This document shows positions 25,357 to 34,795 of a DNA stretch of 64,000 nt, one piece after another. The position numbers and the translations under genes are program-made. Numbering within the stretch: position 1 is the stretch's first letter; each line of letters begins with the position of its first letter. The notes below the pieces were generated by a model. It was not told the DNA's origin. It did not search any database and saw only the letters and a program-made list of their open reading frames with translations. The stretch lies in NCBI GenBank assembly GCA_017406955.1, contig JAFQXM010000003.1:1-64000 (forward strand). Reading direction: 5' to 3'. Origin of the DNA: Bacilli bacterium. Lineage in GTDB: Bacteria; Bacillota_I; Bacilli_A; RF39; UBA660.

Positions 25357-27371
25357 ACATAATCACATTCACTACATTTTGTTTTTCCATCTTTTTCTAC
25401 TAGATATTTACCACATTCTGGACACTTACCTTCTATAGGTTTATCCCATGAAGCAAATTTACATTTTGGATAATTATTACATCCATAGAATATTTTTCCT
25501 CTACGTGTTTTTCTTTCAATGATTTTTCCATCACAATTAGGACAATTCATAATTACTTTTTCTTCTTTTTTCTCTTTTTTTATGTATTTACAAGTTGGAT
25601 AATTAGAACAAGCAACAAATTCTCCATATTTACCATTTCTAACTACTAGAGGACTTCCACATTCTGGACATTTTTCTCCTGTTTCTTCTGGAGCTTTTTT
25701 CTCCATATCTGAAAATGCATCTGATACACGTGGTTCAAATATTTTATAAAAATCTTCTAATACTTTATTCCATACTTCTTTACCATCAGCAATTTTATCT
25801 AGATCATCTTCCATATCTTTAGTATATTCTACATTAATTAAATCACTAAAGAATTCTTGTAGTTTATCAGTAGTTTCTATACCCATTTCTGTAGGTTTAA
25901 ATTTCTTTTCAACTAACTCTACATAATTTCTTTCTTTAATTGTATCTATTATTTTTGCATATGTAGATGGTCTACCTATACCTAATTCTTCCATTTCTTT
26001 TATAAGTTTAGCTTCTGTATATCTAGCAGGTGGTTTTGTGAAGTGTTGTGTACTTTCTACATCTGTAGTAATTACTTCTTCTTTATCGCCTATTTCTGGA
26101 AGTATCTTATCTTCACTATCTTCATAATCTTTATATATTTTTAAATAACCATCAAATATTAACACTTGACCAGTAGTTTTAAATTTATAATCATTATTAT
26201 CAAATATAATAGTAGTTTGATTAACTTTAGCATCTGACATTAGTGATGCGATAGTCCTTTTATAAATTAAACTATATAATTTAAATTCATCTGGCTTTAA
26301 ATACCCTTTAATCTTTTTAGGTTCTCTTAAAACATTAGTTGGACGAATTGCTTCATGAGCATCTTGTACATTTTCAGTTTTTTTACTTTTCTTAATATAA
26401 CCTACATATTCTTTACCATATTCTTTTTCAATATACTTTCTAGCAGAAGTAGTAAAGTCATCAGAAAGTCTTGTAGAATCTGTTCTCATATAAGTAATAA
26501 GACCAACTGTTTCATCTCCTAAATCAATTCCTTCATATAACTTTTGCGCAATACTCATAGTTTTTCTAGCTGGAAAATTTAATTTAGTAGATGCTTCTTG
26601 TTGTAGAGTTGAAGTAATAAAAGGAAATTTACTTTTCTTACGACGTTCTTTTTTCTCTATACTTTCAACTGTATATTTATCATCAATAACATCTAATACT
26701 TTATTAGCATCTTTTTCTGATTTTAATTCTATATCATCATCTTTATATTTAAATAATTTAGCTTCATAATCTTTAAAGATTGCAGTTATAGTCCAATACT
26801 CTTCTGGATTAAAAGCATCTATTTCTCTTTCTCTATCAACAATTAGTTTTAAAGCAACACTTTGTACTCTACCTGCACTTTTTGCTCCTATTTTACTTTG
26901 TAGTAGTTTAGATAATCTAAAACCAATAATACGATCTAGTATTCTTCTAGTTTCTTGACTTTTTACTAAATTATCATCTATTACAGTAGGATTATCTATA
27001 GCTTTAATAACTTTATCTTTAGTTATTTCATTAAATAATACTCTTTTATAATTACTATCTTTAATACCTAAAGTATCTTTTAAATGCCAAGCAATAGCTT
27101 CTCCTTCTCTATCTGGATCGCTGGCAAGATATATAGTATCACTATCTTTAACATCTTTCTTTAGATCTCTAATTACATTAGTTTTTCCCTTAATAGGAAT
27201 ATAATTAGGTTTAAATCCATTATCAATATCTACACCTAATCCAAAGCGACCAGATGTAGCAAGATCTCTAATATGTCCTTTAGAAGAAACCACCTTAAAG
27301 TCTTTTCCTAAATACTTTTCAATAGTTTTACTTTTACTTGGACTTTCCACTATAACTAAATTCTTTGTCAT
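25350..27371 (-). CDS. topA: DNA topoisomerase I
   Basis: TopA relaxes negative supercoils by a type IA mechanism. The 673 residues start with the TOPRIM domain (VIVESPSKSKTIEKYL, DPDREGEAIAWHL with the acidic metal triad) and contain the active-site Tyr in VGLITYMRTDSTRLS (about residue 290). LGIGRPSTYAKII lies in the core. The C-terminus has three Cys4 zinc ribbons (CPECGSPLVV to CKY, CPNCDGKIIE to CKF, CPECGKYLVE to C), as in Firmicute TopA. AAGGAGG precedes the ATG. It is the last gene of the rbgA-rnhB-(unknown)-topA operon, an arrangement close to that of Bacillus. Confidence 0.97.
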   Translation of the reverse strand: MTKNLVIVESPSKSKTIEKYLGKDFKVVSSKGHIRDLATSGRFGLGVDIDNGFKPNYIPIKGKTNVIRDLKKDVKDSDTIYLASDPDREGEAIAWHLKDTLGIKDSNYKRVLFNEITKDKVIKAIDNPTVIDDNLVKSQETRRILDRIIGFRLSKLLQSKIGAKSAGRVQSVALKLIVDREREIDAFNPEEYWTITAIFKDYEAKLFKYKDDDIELKSEKDANKVLDVIDDKYTVESIEKKERRKKSKFPFITSTLQQEASTKLNFPARKTMSIAQKLYEGIDLGDETVGLITYMRTDSTRLSDDFTTSARKYIEKEYGKEYVGYIKKSKKTENVQDAHEAIRPTNVLREPKKIKGYLKPDEFKLYSLIYKRTIASLMSDAKVNQTTIIFDNNDYKFKTTGQVLIFDGYLKIYKDYEDSEDKILPEIGDKEEVITTDVESTQHFTKPPARYTEAKLIKEMEELGIGRPSTYAKIIDTIKERNYVELVEKKFKPTEMGIETTDKLQEFFSDLINVEYTKDMEDDLDKIADGKEVWNKVLEDFYKIFEPRVSDAFSDMEKKAPEETGEKCPECGSPLVVRNGKYGEFVACSNYPTCKYIKKEKKEEKVIMNCPNCDGKIIERKTRRGKIFYGCNNYPKCKFASWDKPIEGKCPECGKYLVEKDGKTKCSECDYVK

Positions 27372-27404
27372 AAGATGCCTCCTTAAAATTATTTATATTT
27401 ATTA

Positions 27405-28082
27405 TTACATAGTTTTATGTTTATTTTCTTCTTTATTTAAACCATTAAAATACTCTATAATTTCTCCACTTCTAATTTTATTTCTTAATTCGTTATCATT
27501 TCTATCTATTTTTTCTGCATCATACATCACTTTAGTACCCATAACTATTTTAGCTATATCTATAGCACAAAACTTATCTATTGGATCTATTCCACTATAT
27601 TCATCATCATCATTTAATTTATACATTTCATTTATAACACTTTTGGTTTTATCTTGATCAAAACCATAATTATTATTAGCATACAAATATATTTCATCAA
27701 GAAAATTATCTGTTATATATTTTGTATCATTAATATTAGGATTACTTTTTAATATTTTTTCTTTTAACTCTGGATATACAAATTCTCCATTACTATATAA
27801 TTTATAAACACCAAAATTTAAACCAATTAATAAACTTAAATCTATATTATATTTATTATTCTCTTCATTATATAAATTATATGCCATTTTACGAATTATA
27901 AGTTTATCTAGTTCTTCTTTAGTTTTTGCTTGTTTTATTATATTAGGAATATCATAACTACAGTTTTCATTATTATGCATATTTATGATAGATGTATCTA
28001 TACCTAGTAATTTATCTTTACCATTAAGTTTATGTATAAATCTTTTCTTTTTAAATCCTTCTGCTTTTCTTAACTCAGACAT
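27405..28082 (-). CDS. Unknown protein between rnhB and topA
   Basis: This 225-residue protein is not recognised. It begins MSELRKAEGFKKKRF and has no signal peptide or membrane segment. It is Asn- and Asp-rich (HNNENCSYDIPNIIKQAKT, YANNNYGFDQDKTKS, LNDDDEYSGIDPIDKFC), probably alpha-helical. The ATG at 28082 has AGGAAGTGAT upstream; an in-frame start 18 bases earlier lies inside rnhB and is unlikely. It occupies the place where dprA is often found in other Firmicutes (between rnhB and topA), but the Rossmann-fold DprA signature is absent. Confidence 0.7.
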   Translation of the reverse strand: MSELRKAEGFKKKRFIHKLNGKDKLLGIDTSIINMHNNENCSYDIPNIIKQAKTKEELDKLIIRKMAYNLYNEENNKYNIDLSLLIGLNFGVYKLYSNGEFVYPELKEKILKSNPNINDTKYITDNFLDEIYLYANNNYGFDQDKTKSVINEMYKLNDDDEYSGIDPIDKFCAIDIAKIVMGTKVMYDAEKIDRNDNELRNKIRSGEIIEYFNGLNKEENKHKTM

Positions 28083-28086
28083 ATAA

Positions 28087-28725
28087 TCACTTCCTATCAA
28101 TTATTTTCTTAACTGGCCCATAACTTTTTCGGTGCTCTGGAATTATACCATATTTTTCTATAGCATCCAAATGTTTTTTAGTAGGATATCCTTTATTATT
28201 CTTAAAATCATACATAGGATATTTCTTATCTAATTCATATAACATATTATCTCTAGTTACTTTCGCAATTACAGAAGCAGCCGCAATAGTTATACTTTTT
28301 AAATCACCTTTTATTATAGATGTAGTAGGAATATCTATATCTAGAGGCATTGCATCTATTAATATATGTTCAGGTTTTATATCACAATTTTTTATAGCTT
28401 GTTTCATAGCTAATTTAGTTGCTTCATAGATATTTACTTTATCAATAGTTTTTTCATCTATTATACCTATACCAATACTTATAGCTTGTTTTTTTATTTC
28501 TTCATAAAAATAATTTCTTTTTTTCTCACTTAGTTTTTTAGAATCAGTAAGTCCATCTAAATCAAACTTTTCTGGTAGTATAACACAAGCAGTTACTACA
28601 GGTCCAACTAAGGGACCTCTACCTACTTCATCTACTCCAGCAATTAATTTAATACCTGAAGAAATTAAATCCCTCTCATATTTATAATTATCAATATCTT
28701 TAACTTTTCCTACTGTTTTTTTCAT
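28087..28725 (-). CDS. rnhB: Ribonuclease HII
   Basis: RNase HII cuts RNA in RNA-DNA hybrids and starts ribonucleotide excision. IAGVDEVGRGPLVGPVV (about residues 27-43) holds the first catalytic Asp and Glu, LIDAMPLD the third acidic residue, and AAASVIAKVTRD with the following GYPTKKH segment completes the fold. At 212 residues the length is usual. It lies 27 bases after rbgA and 4 bases before the next gene, consistent with the rbgA-rnhB operon of Bacillus. Confidence 0.96.
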   Translation of the reverse strand: MKKTVGKVKDIDNYKYERDLISSGIKLIAGVDEVGRGPLVGPVVTACVILPEKFDLDGLTDSKKLSEKKRNYFYEEIKKQAISIGIGIIDEKTIDKVNIYEATKLAMKQAIKNCDIKPEHILIDAMPLDIDIPTTSIIKGDLKSITIAAASVIAKVTRDNMLYELDKKYPMYDFKNNKGYPTKKHLDAIEKYGIIPEHRKSYGPVKKIIDRK

Positions 28726-28752
28726 AAATACCTCTATTTACATATAAAACAT

Positions 28753-29613
28753 TTATTTTAATCTGTCAAATGTTACATTACCAAAATAACCACTTTTTAA
28801 GTCTTTTATAATAATATTTGACACTTTATCATAATCAGCTACTCCACCTTTAGTTAAAGCACCTCTTTTACTAGCAATTAAATCGTATGTCTCGATAAAG
28901 TCTTCATCTAATTCTTCTATTCCATAACGTTCTTTTAATCTATCAGGATATAATTCATTTAATTTTTGTAAAATGAAAGTGGCGATCATTCCATTATCTA
29001 GTATTTCTTCTTTAATAGAAGATAAAGCAGCAAGTGTCTTAGCATTATCTTGATTTTCTATTTTAGGCCATAATATACCAGGAGTATCTAATAATTCTAT
29101 ATCTTTGTTAATTCTAATCCAAGATAGACTCTTAGTAAATCCAGGTTTATTACCTACACCAGCAGACTTCTTACCTACTAATCTATTAATTAAAGTAGAT
29201 TTACCAGCATTAGGTACACCTATAATTAACGCTCTAATACTACGAGGTTTTAGTCCCTTAAATATTCTTTTATCATTTTCTTCTTTTAATACTTTTTTAG
29301 ATTCTTCTATAATTTTCTTAACATTTAAACCACTCATTAAATCAACTGGTATAACTTTATAACCTTTTTCTTCATAATAATCTATAAACTTATTAGTTTC
29401 TTCTTTATCACATAAATCATATTTAGTCATAATTAATATACGAGGTTTATCTTTAATTAAATTATCAATATCTACTATTTTAGAAGATATAGGCATTCTA
29501 GCATCTATAACTTCATAAACAATATCTACTAAATTTAATTTCTCACTAATCTCCCTCTTAGTCTTAGCCATATGACCAGGATACCAATTTATATTAGTTT
29601 TATTTTCATTCAT
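28753..29613 (-). CDS. rbgA: Ribosome biogenesis GTPase RbgA (YlqF)
   Basis: RbgA is a circularly permuted GTPase needed for late 50S assembly. The N-terminal WYPGHMAKTKRE motif, then G4 (TKYD), G5, the G1 P-loop GVPNAGKSTLIN after them, and G3 (DTPG) show the permuted order G4-G5-G1-G2-G3. The C-terminal domain (about 180-286) binds rRNA. I chose the ATG at 29613, 9 bases after AAAGGAG; a TTG 9 bases earlier touches that site. The gene heads rbgA-rnhB, with a small lipoprotein gene 19 bases upstream. Confidence 0.95.
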   Translation of the reverse strand: MNENKTNINWYPGHMAKTKREISEKLNLVDIVYEVIDARMPISSKIVDIDNLIKDKPRILIMTKYDLCDKEETNKFIDYYEEKGYKVIPVDLMSGLNVKKIIEESKKVLKEENDKRIFKGLKPRSIRALIIGVPNAGKSTLINRLVGKKSAGVGNKPGFTKSLSWIRINKDIELLDTPGILWPKIENQDNAKTLAALSSIKEEILDNGMIATFILQKLNELYPDRLKERYGIEELDEDFIETYDLIASKRGALTKGGVADYDKVSNIIIKDLKSGYFGNVTFDRLK

Positions 29614-29632
29614 CCCACTCAACTCCTTTATA

Positions 29633-30013
29633 TTATTTAACTAGTTGATATAAACTACTCTGAGGAGAATCTGTATTTATGTTAAAGCTTCCCTTTTTTA
29701 TAAATACTTTATTTTGATTTCCAATTTCAACTATTGTAAATAGTGTATTGTTGTCAGCATCATAACATACAAAATACTTATGTGCAGTATTTCCATATTC
29801 TCCAGATATTTTTTTGTACTTTAAATCTTTATACTCATCAATAAATCTTTCTACATCATAGTTCTCATTTTGATTTAATGCACCACCAACTTTTATATAA
29901 CTAATTTTATTGAAATCTATATCTGTTATTTCTGCAATAGTCATAGTTGATTTACTACAACCAACTAAACATAAACAAATCATTATCACAAGTAAATATA
30001 AAACTTTTTTCAT
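29633..30013 (-). CDS. Small lipoprotein of unknown function
   Basis: The 126-residue protein has a lipoprotein signal: basic start MKKV, a hydrophobic stretch and lipobox LVGC with the acylated Cys near residue 19. The mature part is beta-rich (ISYIKVGGALNQNENY, KYFVCYDADNNTLFTIVEIG). It should sit on the outer face of the membrane. No enzyme motif is visible. An extended -10 promoter lies upstream, and it ends 19 bases before rbgA, so it may be co-transcribed with the ribosome-assembly genes by default. Confidence 0.75.
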   Translation of the reverse strand: MKKVLYLLVIMICLCLVGCSKSTMTIAEITDIDFNKISYIKVGGALNQNENYDVERFIDEYKDLKYKKISGEYGNTAHKYFVCYDADNNTLFTIVEIGNQNKVFIKKGSFNINTDSPQSSLYQLVK

Positions 30014-30045
30014 TTTATCACATCTCCTCTTTTTAAATTATTAAG

Positions 30046-30054
30046 ATTATAGCA
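30046..30054 (-). promoter_or_regulatory. Extended -10 promoter of the lipoprotein-rbgA operon
   Basis: Minus strand TGCTATAAT, 33 bases before the lipoprotein ATG and directly after the terminator of the PrsW gene. Confidence 0.55.
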
Positions 30055-30057
30055 CAT

Positions 30058-30084
30058 AAAAGGCAGATTTTGTAGTAATCTACC
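30058..30084 (-). terminator. Terminator of the PrsW operon
   Basis: Minus strand GGTAGATT, a seven-base loop, AATCTGCC (one G-U pair) and UUUUAU. Confidence 0.75.
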
Positions 30085-30097
30085 AAATTATAGATAG

Positions 30098-30817
30098 TTA
30101 TACAACTTTTAATGTCTTTGTATATTTAGAATCATTTTGTCTTTTTTTAACAAAACGTATAATTATAAATACAAAAATTATACATACTAATTCTAATATA
30201 ACAGGAATAAATGCTATATTATCATTTGCTTTCATTACTTCTTTACTTAAACCAAAGTCATATAGACCATGAAGTAACCAAGGTATTATAAAACTTAATA
30301 CTCCATAAACTTTCTTTTTAGTTTCTAACATTTTAGAATAGAACCATCCCATAATAAATCCATATCCAGCATGACCTATTGAGATACCTTTAAGTAACAT
30401 AACTATTATTCCTGAACCAAAAGAATATGTAGCATTTTCTATACAACCAAATCCTAACCCAACAATTGTCATAAATATTGTTAGATTGTACCAATTGTAT
30501 TTATATTTATTCTTTTTTATTACTTTTTTAAATGTTAAGAATTTTATTAATTCTTCTGATAAAGCTAAAACTATAAATGTATAATATGCTTGATATATGA
30601 TTGGATTAATTTTTAATAGTTTAAATATTATTCCAATTATTGCGAATGCAAGTGATGTTAAAGTAATAAATAACACAGAAAAAATTCCTTTTTTAAATGA
30701 TTCTTTACAAATCTCTTTATACTTTTTATCATCACTTTTCTTTATAAACCATCTATATAACATAATAGATGGAGCTAAACTTACTATAAGTGATACTAAT
30801 AATACTACTATAATCAT
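30098..30817 (-). CDS. PrsW-family intramembrane metalloprotease
   Basis: A 239-residue polytopic membrane protein with the PrsW signature: SEELIKF (EExxK, near residue 83), GFGCIENATYSFG, GHAGYGFIMGWFYS and LLHGLYDF, which together supply the Glu and His residues that bind metal inside the membrane. In Bacillus, PrsW makes the first cut of the anti-sigma factor RsiW; related proteins are the bacterial relatives of CAAX proteases. No anti-sigma/sigma pair is seen nearby, so the substrate is unknown. The P-loop protein and ASCH genes upstream are within a few bases and probably share its mRNA. Confidence 0.88.
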   Translation of the reverse strand: MIIVVLLVSLIVSLAPSIMLYRWFIKKSDDKKYKEICKESFKKGIFSVLFITLTSLAFAIIGIIFKLLKINPIIYQAYYTFIVLALSEELIKFLTFKKVIKKNKYKYNWYNLTIFMTIVGLGFGCIENATYSFGSGIIVMLLKGISIGHAGYGFIMGWFYSKMLETKKKVYGVLSFIIPWLLHGLYDFGLSKEVMKANDNIAFIPVILELVCIIFVFIIIRFVKKRQNDSKYTKTLKVV

Positions 30818-30818
30818 A

Positions 30819-31313
30819 TTAAACTCCTTTAATTATTTTCTTTATATCTTTATTAGTTACAAATATTAATTTGTCTTTATATTTTTCTAATTCTTTTAAT
30901 CTTGTTTTTTCTTTTTTATAATATGAATTAACAGTTGAAATATAATATAACCATTGTTTAAAAACTGGTGGGTGATTATAACGTTTTTTTCCTAATCTTT
31001 GTTTAATCCATCTTTTAGATACTCTAAAGTATGATTTTATTCTTGAAAGTTTTATATAATAAATAATATCTGCTTCACTTCTACCTTTTTTAAACTTTTC
31101 TCTTCCTACATCTTCAATTATCCATGATTTATTTTTAATAATTTTATTAAATATATTTTTTGCCTCTTTTTCAGGACGTTTAGTATTACCGTTATCATCA
31201 TCCCAAGAAACTTTATCAAGTTCATAATATTTTATATTATATTTTTTAGATAATTTAGTTGCGAAAGTTGTTTTACCACTACCTACTGGTCCGATAATAT
31301 ATATTTTTTTCAT
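30819..31313 (-). CDS. P-loop nucleoside/nucleotide kinase-like protein
   Basis: The 164-residue protein has a Walker A motif GPVGSGKTTFA at residues 8-18 and a DEADIIYYIKL-like Walker B region (SEADIIYYI). The pattern ELDKVSWDDD after the P-loop and RVSKRWIKQRL with a basic lid resemble the FlaR/topology-modulation family of small kinases related to adenylate kinase. The substrate is unknown. It starts 4 bases after the ASCH gene and ends one base before the PrsW gene, so the three are probably translated from one mRNA. Confidence 0.75.
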   Translation of the reverse strand: MKKIYIIGPVGSGKTTFATKLSKKYNIKYYELDKVSWDDDNGNTKRPEKEAKNIFNKIIKNKSWIIEDVGREKFKKGRSEADIIYYIKLSRIKSYFRVSKRWIKQRLGKKRYNHPPVFKQWLYYISTVNSYYKKEKTRLKELEKYKDKLIFVTNKDIKKIIKGV

Positions 31314-31317
31314 GATA

Positions 31318-31662
31318 TTACTCCTCTTTATTTATCTTGAATATTTCAAATACTATTTTACTATCTTCTGTGAAATCTTTATTTTCGCTTTTAAAAAAAT
31401 TGTAATGATTCTTTTTCCAAGTTTCTAAATCTCCTTCTCCTTCTAATAGAGATAATTCTTCTGTCATTTCATTAAATCTCATAACTTCATAATCAATTGT
31501 TTCAACTACACAAGCATCCTGTCCATCATCAAACACTAAAATTGATTTTCCACCTTTTTTAGGTAATTCTTCTTTATATAAGTATGATGTTGCGCACTTT
31601 TTACCAGATAATACTAATTTTATTAATTTATCATTATCTATTCCAAACTTCCATTTTTCCAT
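31318..31662 (-). CDS. ASCH-domain protein (YhfF-like)
   Basis: ASCH domains have a PUA-like beta-barrel and usually act on RNA or modified nucleosides. In this 114-residue protein SGKKCATSYLY provides the family Gly-Lys-Lys/Thr-Ser block, ILVFDDGQDACVVETI the central strands, and LEGEGDLETWKKNHYNFF the typical acidic helix (the E-G-D-x-x-x-W motif). Some ASCH proteins hydrolyse N4-acetylcytidine; whether this one does is unknown. The ATG at 31662 follows GAGGGTGAT and an extended -10 at 31683-31693. It is the first gene of the ASCH-kinase-PrsW unit. Confidence 0.82.
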   Translation of the reverse strand: MEKWKFGIDNDKLIKLVLSGKKCATSYLYKEELPKKGGKSILVFDDGQDACVVETIDYEVMRFNEMTEELSLLEGEGDLETWKKNHYNFFKSENKDFTEDSKIVFEIFKINKEE

Positions 31663-31682
31663 AAATATCACCCTCTTTTTAA

Positions 31683-31693
31683 ATTATATCATA
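31683..31693 (-). promoter_or_regulatory. Extended -10 promoter of the ASCH gene
   Basis: Minus strand TATGATATAAT, 20 bases before the ATG; no good -35 seen. Confidence 0.55.
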
Positions 31694-31731
31694 TATAATG
31701 TTTCTTTTAATGATATTCTAATATTTTCTGT

Positions 31732-31763
31732 AAAATTAAAAGCACTTAATAGTGCTTTTAATT
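31732..31763 (-). terminator. Terminator of the ABC transporter gene
   Basis: Minus strand AATTAAAAGCACT, a four-base loop, AGTGCTTTTAATT and UUU, a perfect 13-bp stem that includes the stop codon. Confidence 0.85.
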
Positions 31764-34170
31764 ATTCAGTCTTTAAAGATTCAACTGGGTCTTTTTTACT
31801 AGCCATATTAGCTGGACGTAGTCCTGCAAATACTGTAAGTCCTACACTAAGTAGAATTAATATTAATGCATGTACTATAGAAAAACTCATAACATTATCT
31901 ATTTTAGCAGTTACTTTTACTATTCCATTTACTGAAAGTGATAGTAAGAAGCTTATTATTACTCCTAGTCCTCCAGCTAGTAATCCTTCAATAATAGTTT
32001 CTGCTCTAAATACTCTTCTAATATCTTTTTTACTAGCTCCAATAGCTCTTAAGATACCTATTTCTTTAGTTCGTTCTAATACTGAAATATATGTAATTAT
32101 ACCTATCATTATAGAAGATACTATTAACGATATAGATACAAAGGCTATTATTACCATTGATATCATTTTTACTATTGATGTAAGAGCTCCTGTTAAAGTT
32201 TCTATATCATCTGTATATTTAATTTTATCTTTTTTATCTACTTTTTTATTATAATTATCTATAAATTTCTTTATTTTTTCTTTAGATTCAAATTTCTTTG
32301 GATAAATACTTATTTCATATGGATCATCCATATCCGCAGAAGCTAATTTCTTTAAATTATTTTCATATTTATCATTTATATTATCAAATGCTAATCCTGT
32401 AAAAACGTTAACTTTAGGATTTCTCTTTTGTTCTTTTACTATATCACTATTATTAGCAATACTAGTATAATCTTCAATTAATTCATGGGTATACCCTAAG
32501 AATCCATTTGTAGAATTATTATCTTTTACTTTAACAACTCCAACTATTTTTATATCTTGCCCATCTTCATATAAACTATTTACATAATTATTATCATCTT
32601 CTCTACTAATCCAAGCATTTCCTACTTTTTCATAGTAATCTACTCCATTAATTAATTTATAAGTTTTACCTATTAAACTATTATAACTAAGTACTTTACT
32701 TTCTAAATTAATTTTTTCTCCACTACCTTGTTTTTCCATAACAGAATATAAAGTATCTTTATTTTCTATATTTAAAGAATATATTGTAGATAGATCTATT
32801 TCACCTTTTTTATTTACTACTAATACTACTTCATTTTTATTTTTAGGCATATGTCCAGATAATACTTTATATTGATTATTGTCTTTTAACTCTATAAAAG
32901 CATTTTTAACAAGAGATGTTGAAAACATTGATTCAAGTCCTGTTGCACCTACATCAGTAGCATTTTCATTAGGATTAATTTTTACTACTTCTCCATTACT
33001 ATCTTTATCATATAATTGTAAATCTACGTTATATGAATATATAATGTTTGATGCATATTTATTAATTTCTTCTTTATTATTATCTAAATACTCTTTCATC
33101 TTCTTTAAATTGTTTTTTCTAGTTTTAGTAGTTGCATTTAACATTATGTTATTTGAAATATCATCATTTGCAAGTACTGCATTTTTATGTGATTTTTTCT
33201 TTTTCTTATTTACTTTATAATCTGATGATGTTTTAGTCTCTTCTGTTGTATTTTTCATACTAATAGCTTGTGATCCAAATGATGATTTTTGCATATTATC
33301 AATATAGTTATTAACTCCATTAGAAAGAGCTAAAACTAAAGCAATACCAATAATACCAATACTTCCTGCAATTGCAGTCATTATAGTTCTACCTTTTTTA
33401 GTAAATAAATTATTTTTACTTAAAGATAATGCAGTTAATAGGCTCATTGAACTTTTTTTCTTATTATCTTCATCTTTTACTTTTTCTTTACCATCAAATT
33501 CTTTTGTATCATTAATAACTTTTCCATCTTTTAATTCTACTATTCTTGTAGAATATTTATCTGCAAGTTCTTTATTATGTGTAACCATAATAACTAGTTT
33601 ATCTTTAGCTACTTCTTTTAATAAATCCATAATTTGAACACTAGTTTTGGAATCAAGTGCTCCTGTTGGCTCATCTGCTAAAACTATTTCTGGATCATTA
33701 ACTAATGCTCTTGCAATTGCAACTCTTTGCATCTGTCCACCAGAAAGTTGTCCTGGTCTTTTATTAATTTGTTTTTCTAAGCCAACTTTTTTTAATGCTT
33801 CTTTAGCTCTTTTAATTCTTTCATTTTTAGATATTCCAGATACAGTTAAAGCTAATTCTACATTAGTTAATATTGTTTGATGAGTTATTAAATTATAATT
33901 TTGGAATATAAAACCAATTTTATGATTTCTATACATATCCCAATCACTATCTTTATATTCTTTTGTACTTACTCCATTAATTAATAAATCTCCACTATCA
34001 TAATGATCTAGACCCCCGATCATATTTAAAAGTGTTGATTTACCAGATCCTGATGCTCCTAAAATAGATACAAACTCATTTTTTCTAAAGTTAATAGAAA
34101 CTTTATCTAATGCTTTTAACTCTACTTCTTCATTACTATAAATTTTTGTTACTTTTTTTACTTCTAACAT
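31762..34170 (-). CDS. MacB-like ABC exporter, ATPase fused to FtsX-type permease
   Basis: The 802 residues join an ATPase domain (about 1-225) and an FtsX/MacB-like permease. The ATPase has Walker A LGASGSGKSTLLN, the signature LSGGQMQRVAIARAL, Walker B IVLADEPTGALD and the H-loop. A first membrane helix (about 260-285) precedes a large extracytoplasmic domain (about 290-650), then three C-terminal helices with YISVLERTKEIGILRAIGAS and the GLRPANMASKKDPVESLKTE end. Relatives export antimicrobial peptides, bacteriocins or lipoproteins or confer resistance to them. The cargo is not evident. No two-component system lies beside it. Confidence 0.9.
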   Translation of the reverse strand: MLEVKKVTKIYSNEEVELKALDKVSINFRKNEFVSILGASGSGKSTLLNMIGGLDHYDSGDLLINGVSTKEYKDSDWDMYRNHKIGFIFQNYNLITHQTILTNVELALTVSGISKNERIKRAKEALKKVGLEKQINKRPGQLSGGQMQRVAIARALVNDPEIVLADEPTGALDSKTSVQIMDLLKEVAKDKLVIMVTHNKELADKYSTRIVELKDGKVINDTKEFDGKEKVKDEDNKKKSSMSLLTALSLSKNNLFTKKGRTIMTAIAGSIGIIGIALVLALSNGVNNYIDNMQKSSFGSQAISMKNTTEETKTSSDYKVNKKKKKSHKNAVLANDDISNNIMLNATTKTRKNNLKKMKEYLDNNKEEINKYASNIIYSYNVDLQLYDKDSNGEVVKINPNENATDVGATGLESMFSTSLVKNAFIELKDNNQYKVLSGHMPKNKNEVVLVVNKKGEIDLSTIYSLNIENKDTLYSVMEKQGSGEKINLESKVLSYNSLIGKTYKLINGVDYYEKVGNAWISREDDNNYVNSLYEDGQDIKIVGVVKVKDNNSTNGFLGYTHELIEDYTSIANNSDIVKEQKRNPKVNVFTGLAFDNINDKYENNLKKLASADMDDPYEISIYPKKFESKEKIKKFIDNYNKKVDKKDKIKYTDDIETLTGALTSIVKMISMVIIAFVSISLIVSSIMIGIITYISVLERTKEIGILRAIGASKKDIRRVFRAETIIEGLLAGGLGVIISFLLSLSVNGIVKVTAKIDNVMSFSIVHALILILLSVGLTVFAGLRPANMASKKDPVESLKTE

Positions 34171-34230
34171 TTAAACACTCCTTTTATAGTCATAGTATAT
34201 TTTATTTTTTGCTGTTAATCAATTATTTTG

Positions 34231-34794
34231 TTATTTATTATAACTTAATAATACAAATTCAGTATAATTATCGCTTTTATCTTCTATATTTTTCTTAATA
34301 CAATGTAAATTATATTTAACACCCGCCTGATATGGACATATTACAGCACTATTTTTATCTAATTTATTTTCATTTAATAGTTTAGCAGATAAAGCTGTAT
34401 CTTTTGTATAAATGTATTCTATATTATTAAACATTTTATTTATATTATTTTTAGTTTGTAATATTGCTTGTTCATGTGATGCTATATATTTTATATTTTC
34501 ATTCTTTACATATTTTTTTCTAAATAAGCAGTGGTGTATAGGAATTTTTATTTTAGATATTATTTTAAAACTATTATTTAAAACTTTTTTAGTTTCTTTT
34601 ACTTCTCCTACAATGGAGTTTTTTATGGCTAAAACTGCATAATCTATATTTTTACTTATTAAGTTATCTATCACATTTTTAGATGTTGTTAAATCTATTA
34701 ACTCTATCTCACCTAATTTTTCTTTATTGATAAATTCTAAAGTAGCGTAATAAGAATTACTATATTTAATTCCTTGATAACCTATCTTTTTCAT
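34231..34794 (-). CDS. Prephenate-dehydratase-like protein with altered active site
   Basis: The 187 residues cover one prephenate dehydratase (PDT) fold: GYQGIKYSNSYYATLEF, a IDYAVLAIKNSIVGEV block, IPIHHCLF, ASHEQAILQ, DTALSAKLL and a closing NYTEFVLLS. In active PDT the second motif reads IENS and the last NxTRF, where Arg follows the catalytic Thr. Here they are IKNS (57-60) and NYTEF (176-180), so Glu to Lys and Arg to Glu. The regulatory ACT domain is absent. The ATG at 34794 lies one base after the Fic stop codon. It may not make phenylpyruvate; a sensor or binding role is possible. Confidence 0.75.
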   Translation of the reverse strand: MKKIGYQGIKYSNSYYATLEFINKEKLGEIELIDLTTSKNVIDNLISKNIDYAVLAIKNSIVGEVKETKKVLNNSFKIISKIKIPIHHCLFRKKYVKNENIKYIASHEQAILQTKNNINKMFNNIEYIYTKDTALSAKLLNENKLDKNSAVICPYQAGVKYNLHCIKKNIEDKSDNYTEFVLLSYNK

Positions 34795-34795
34795 T

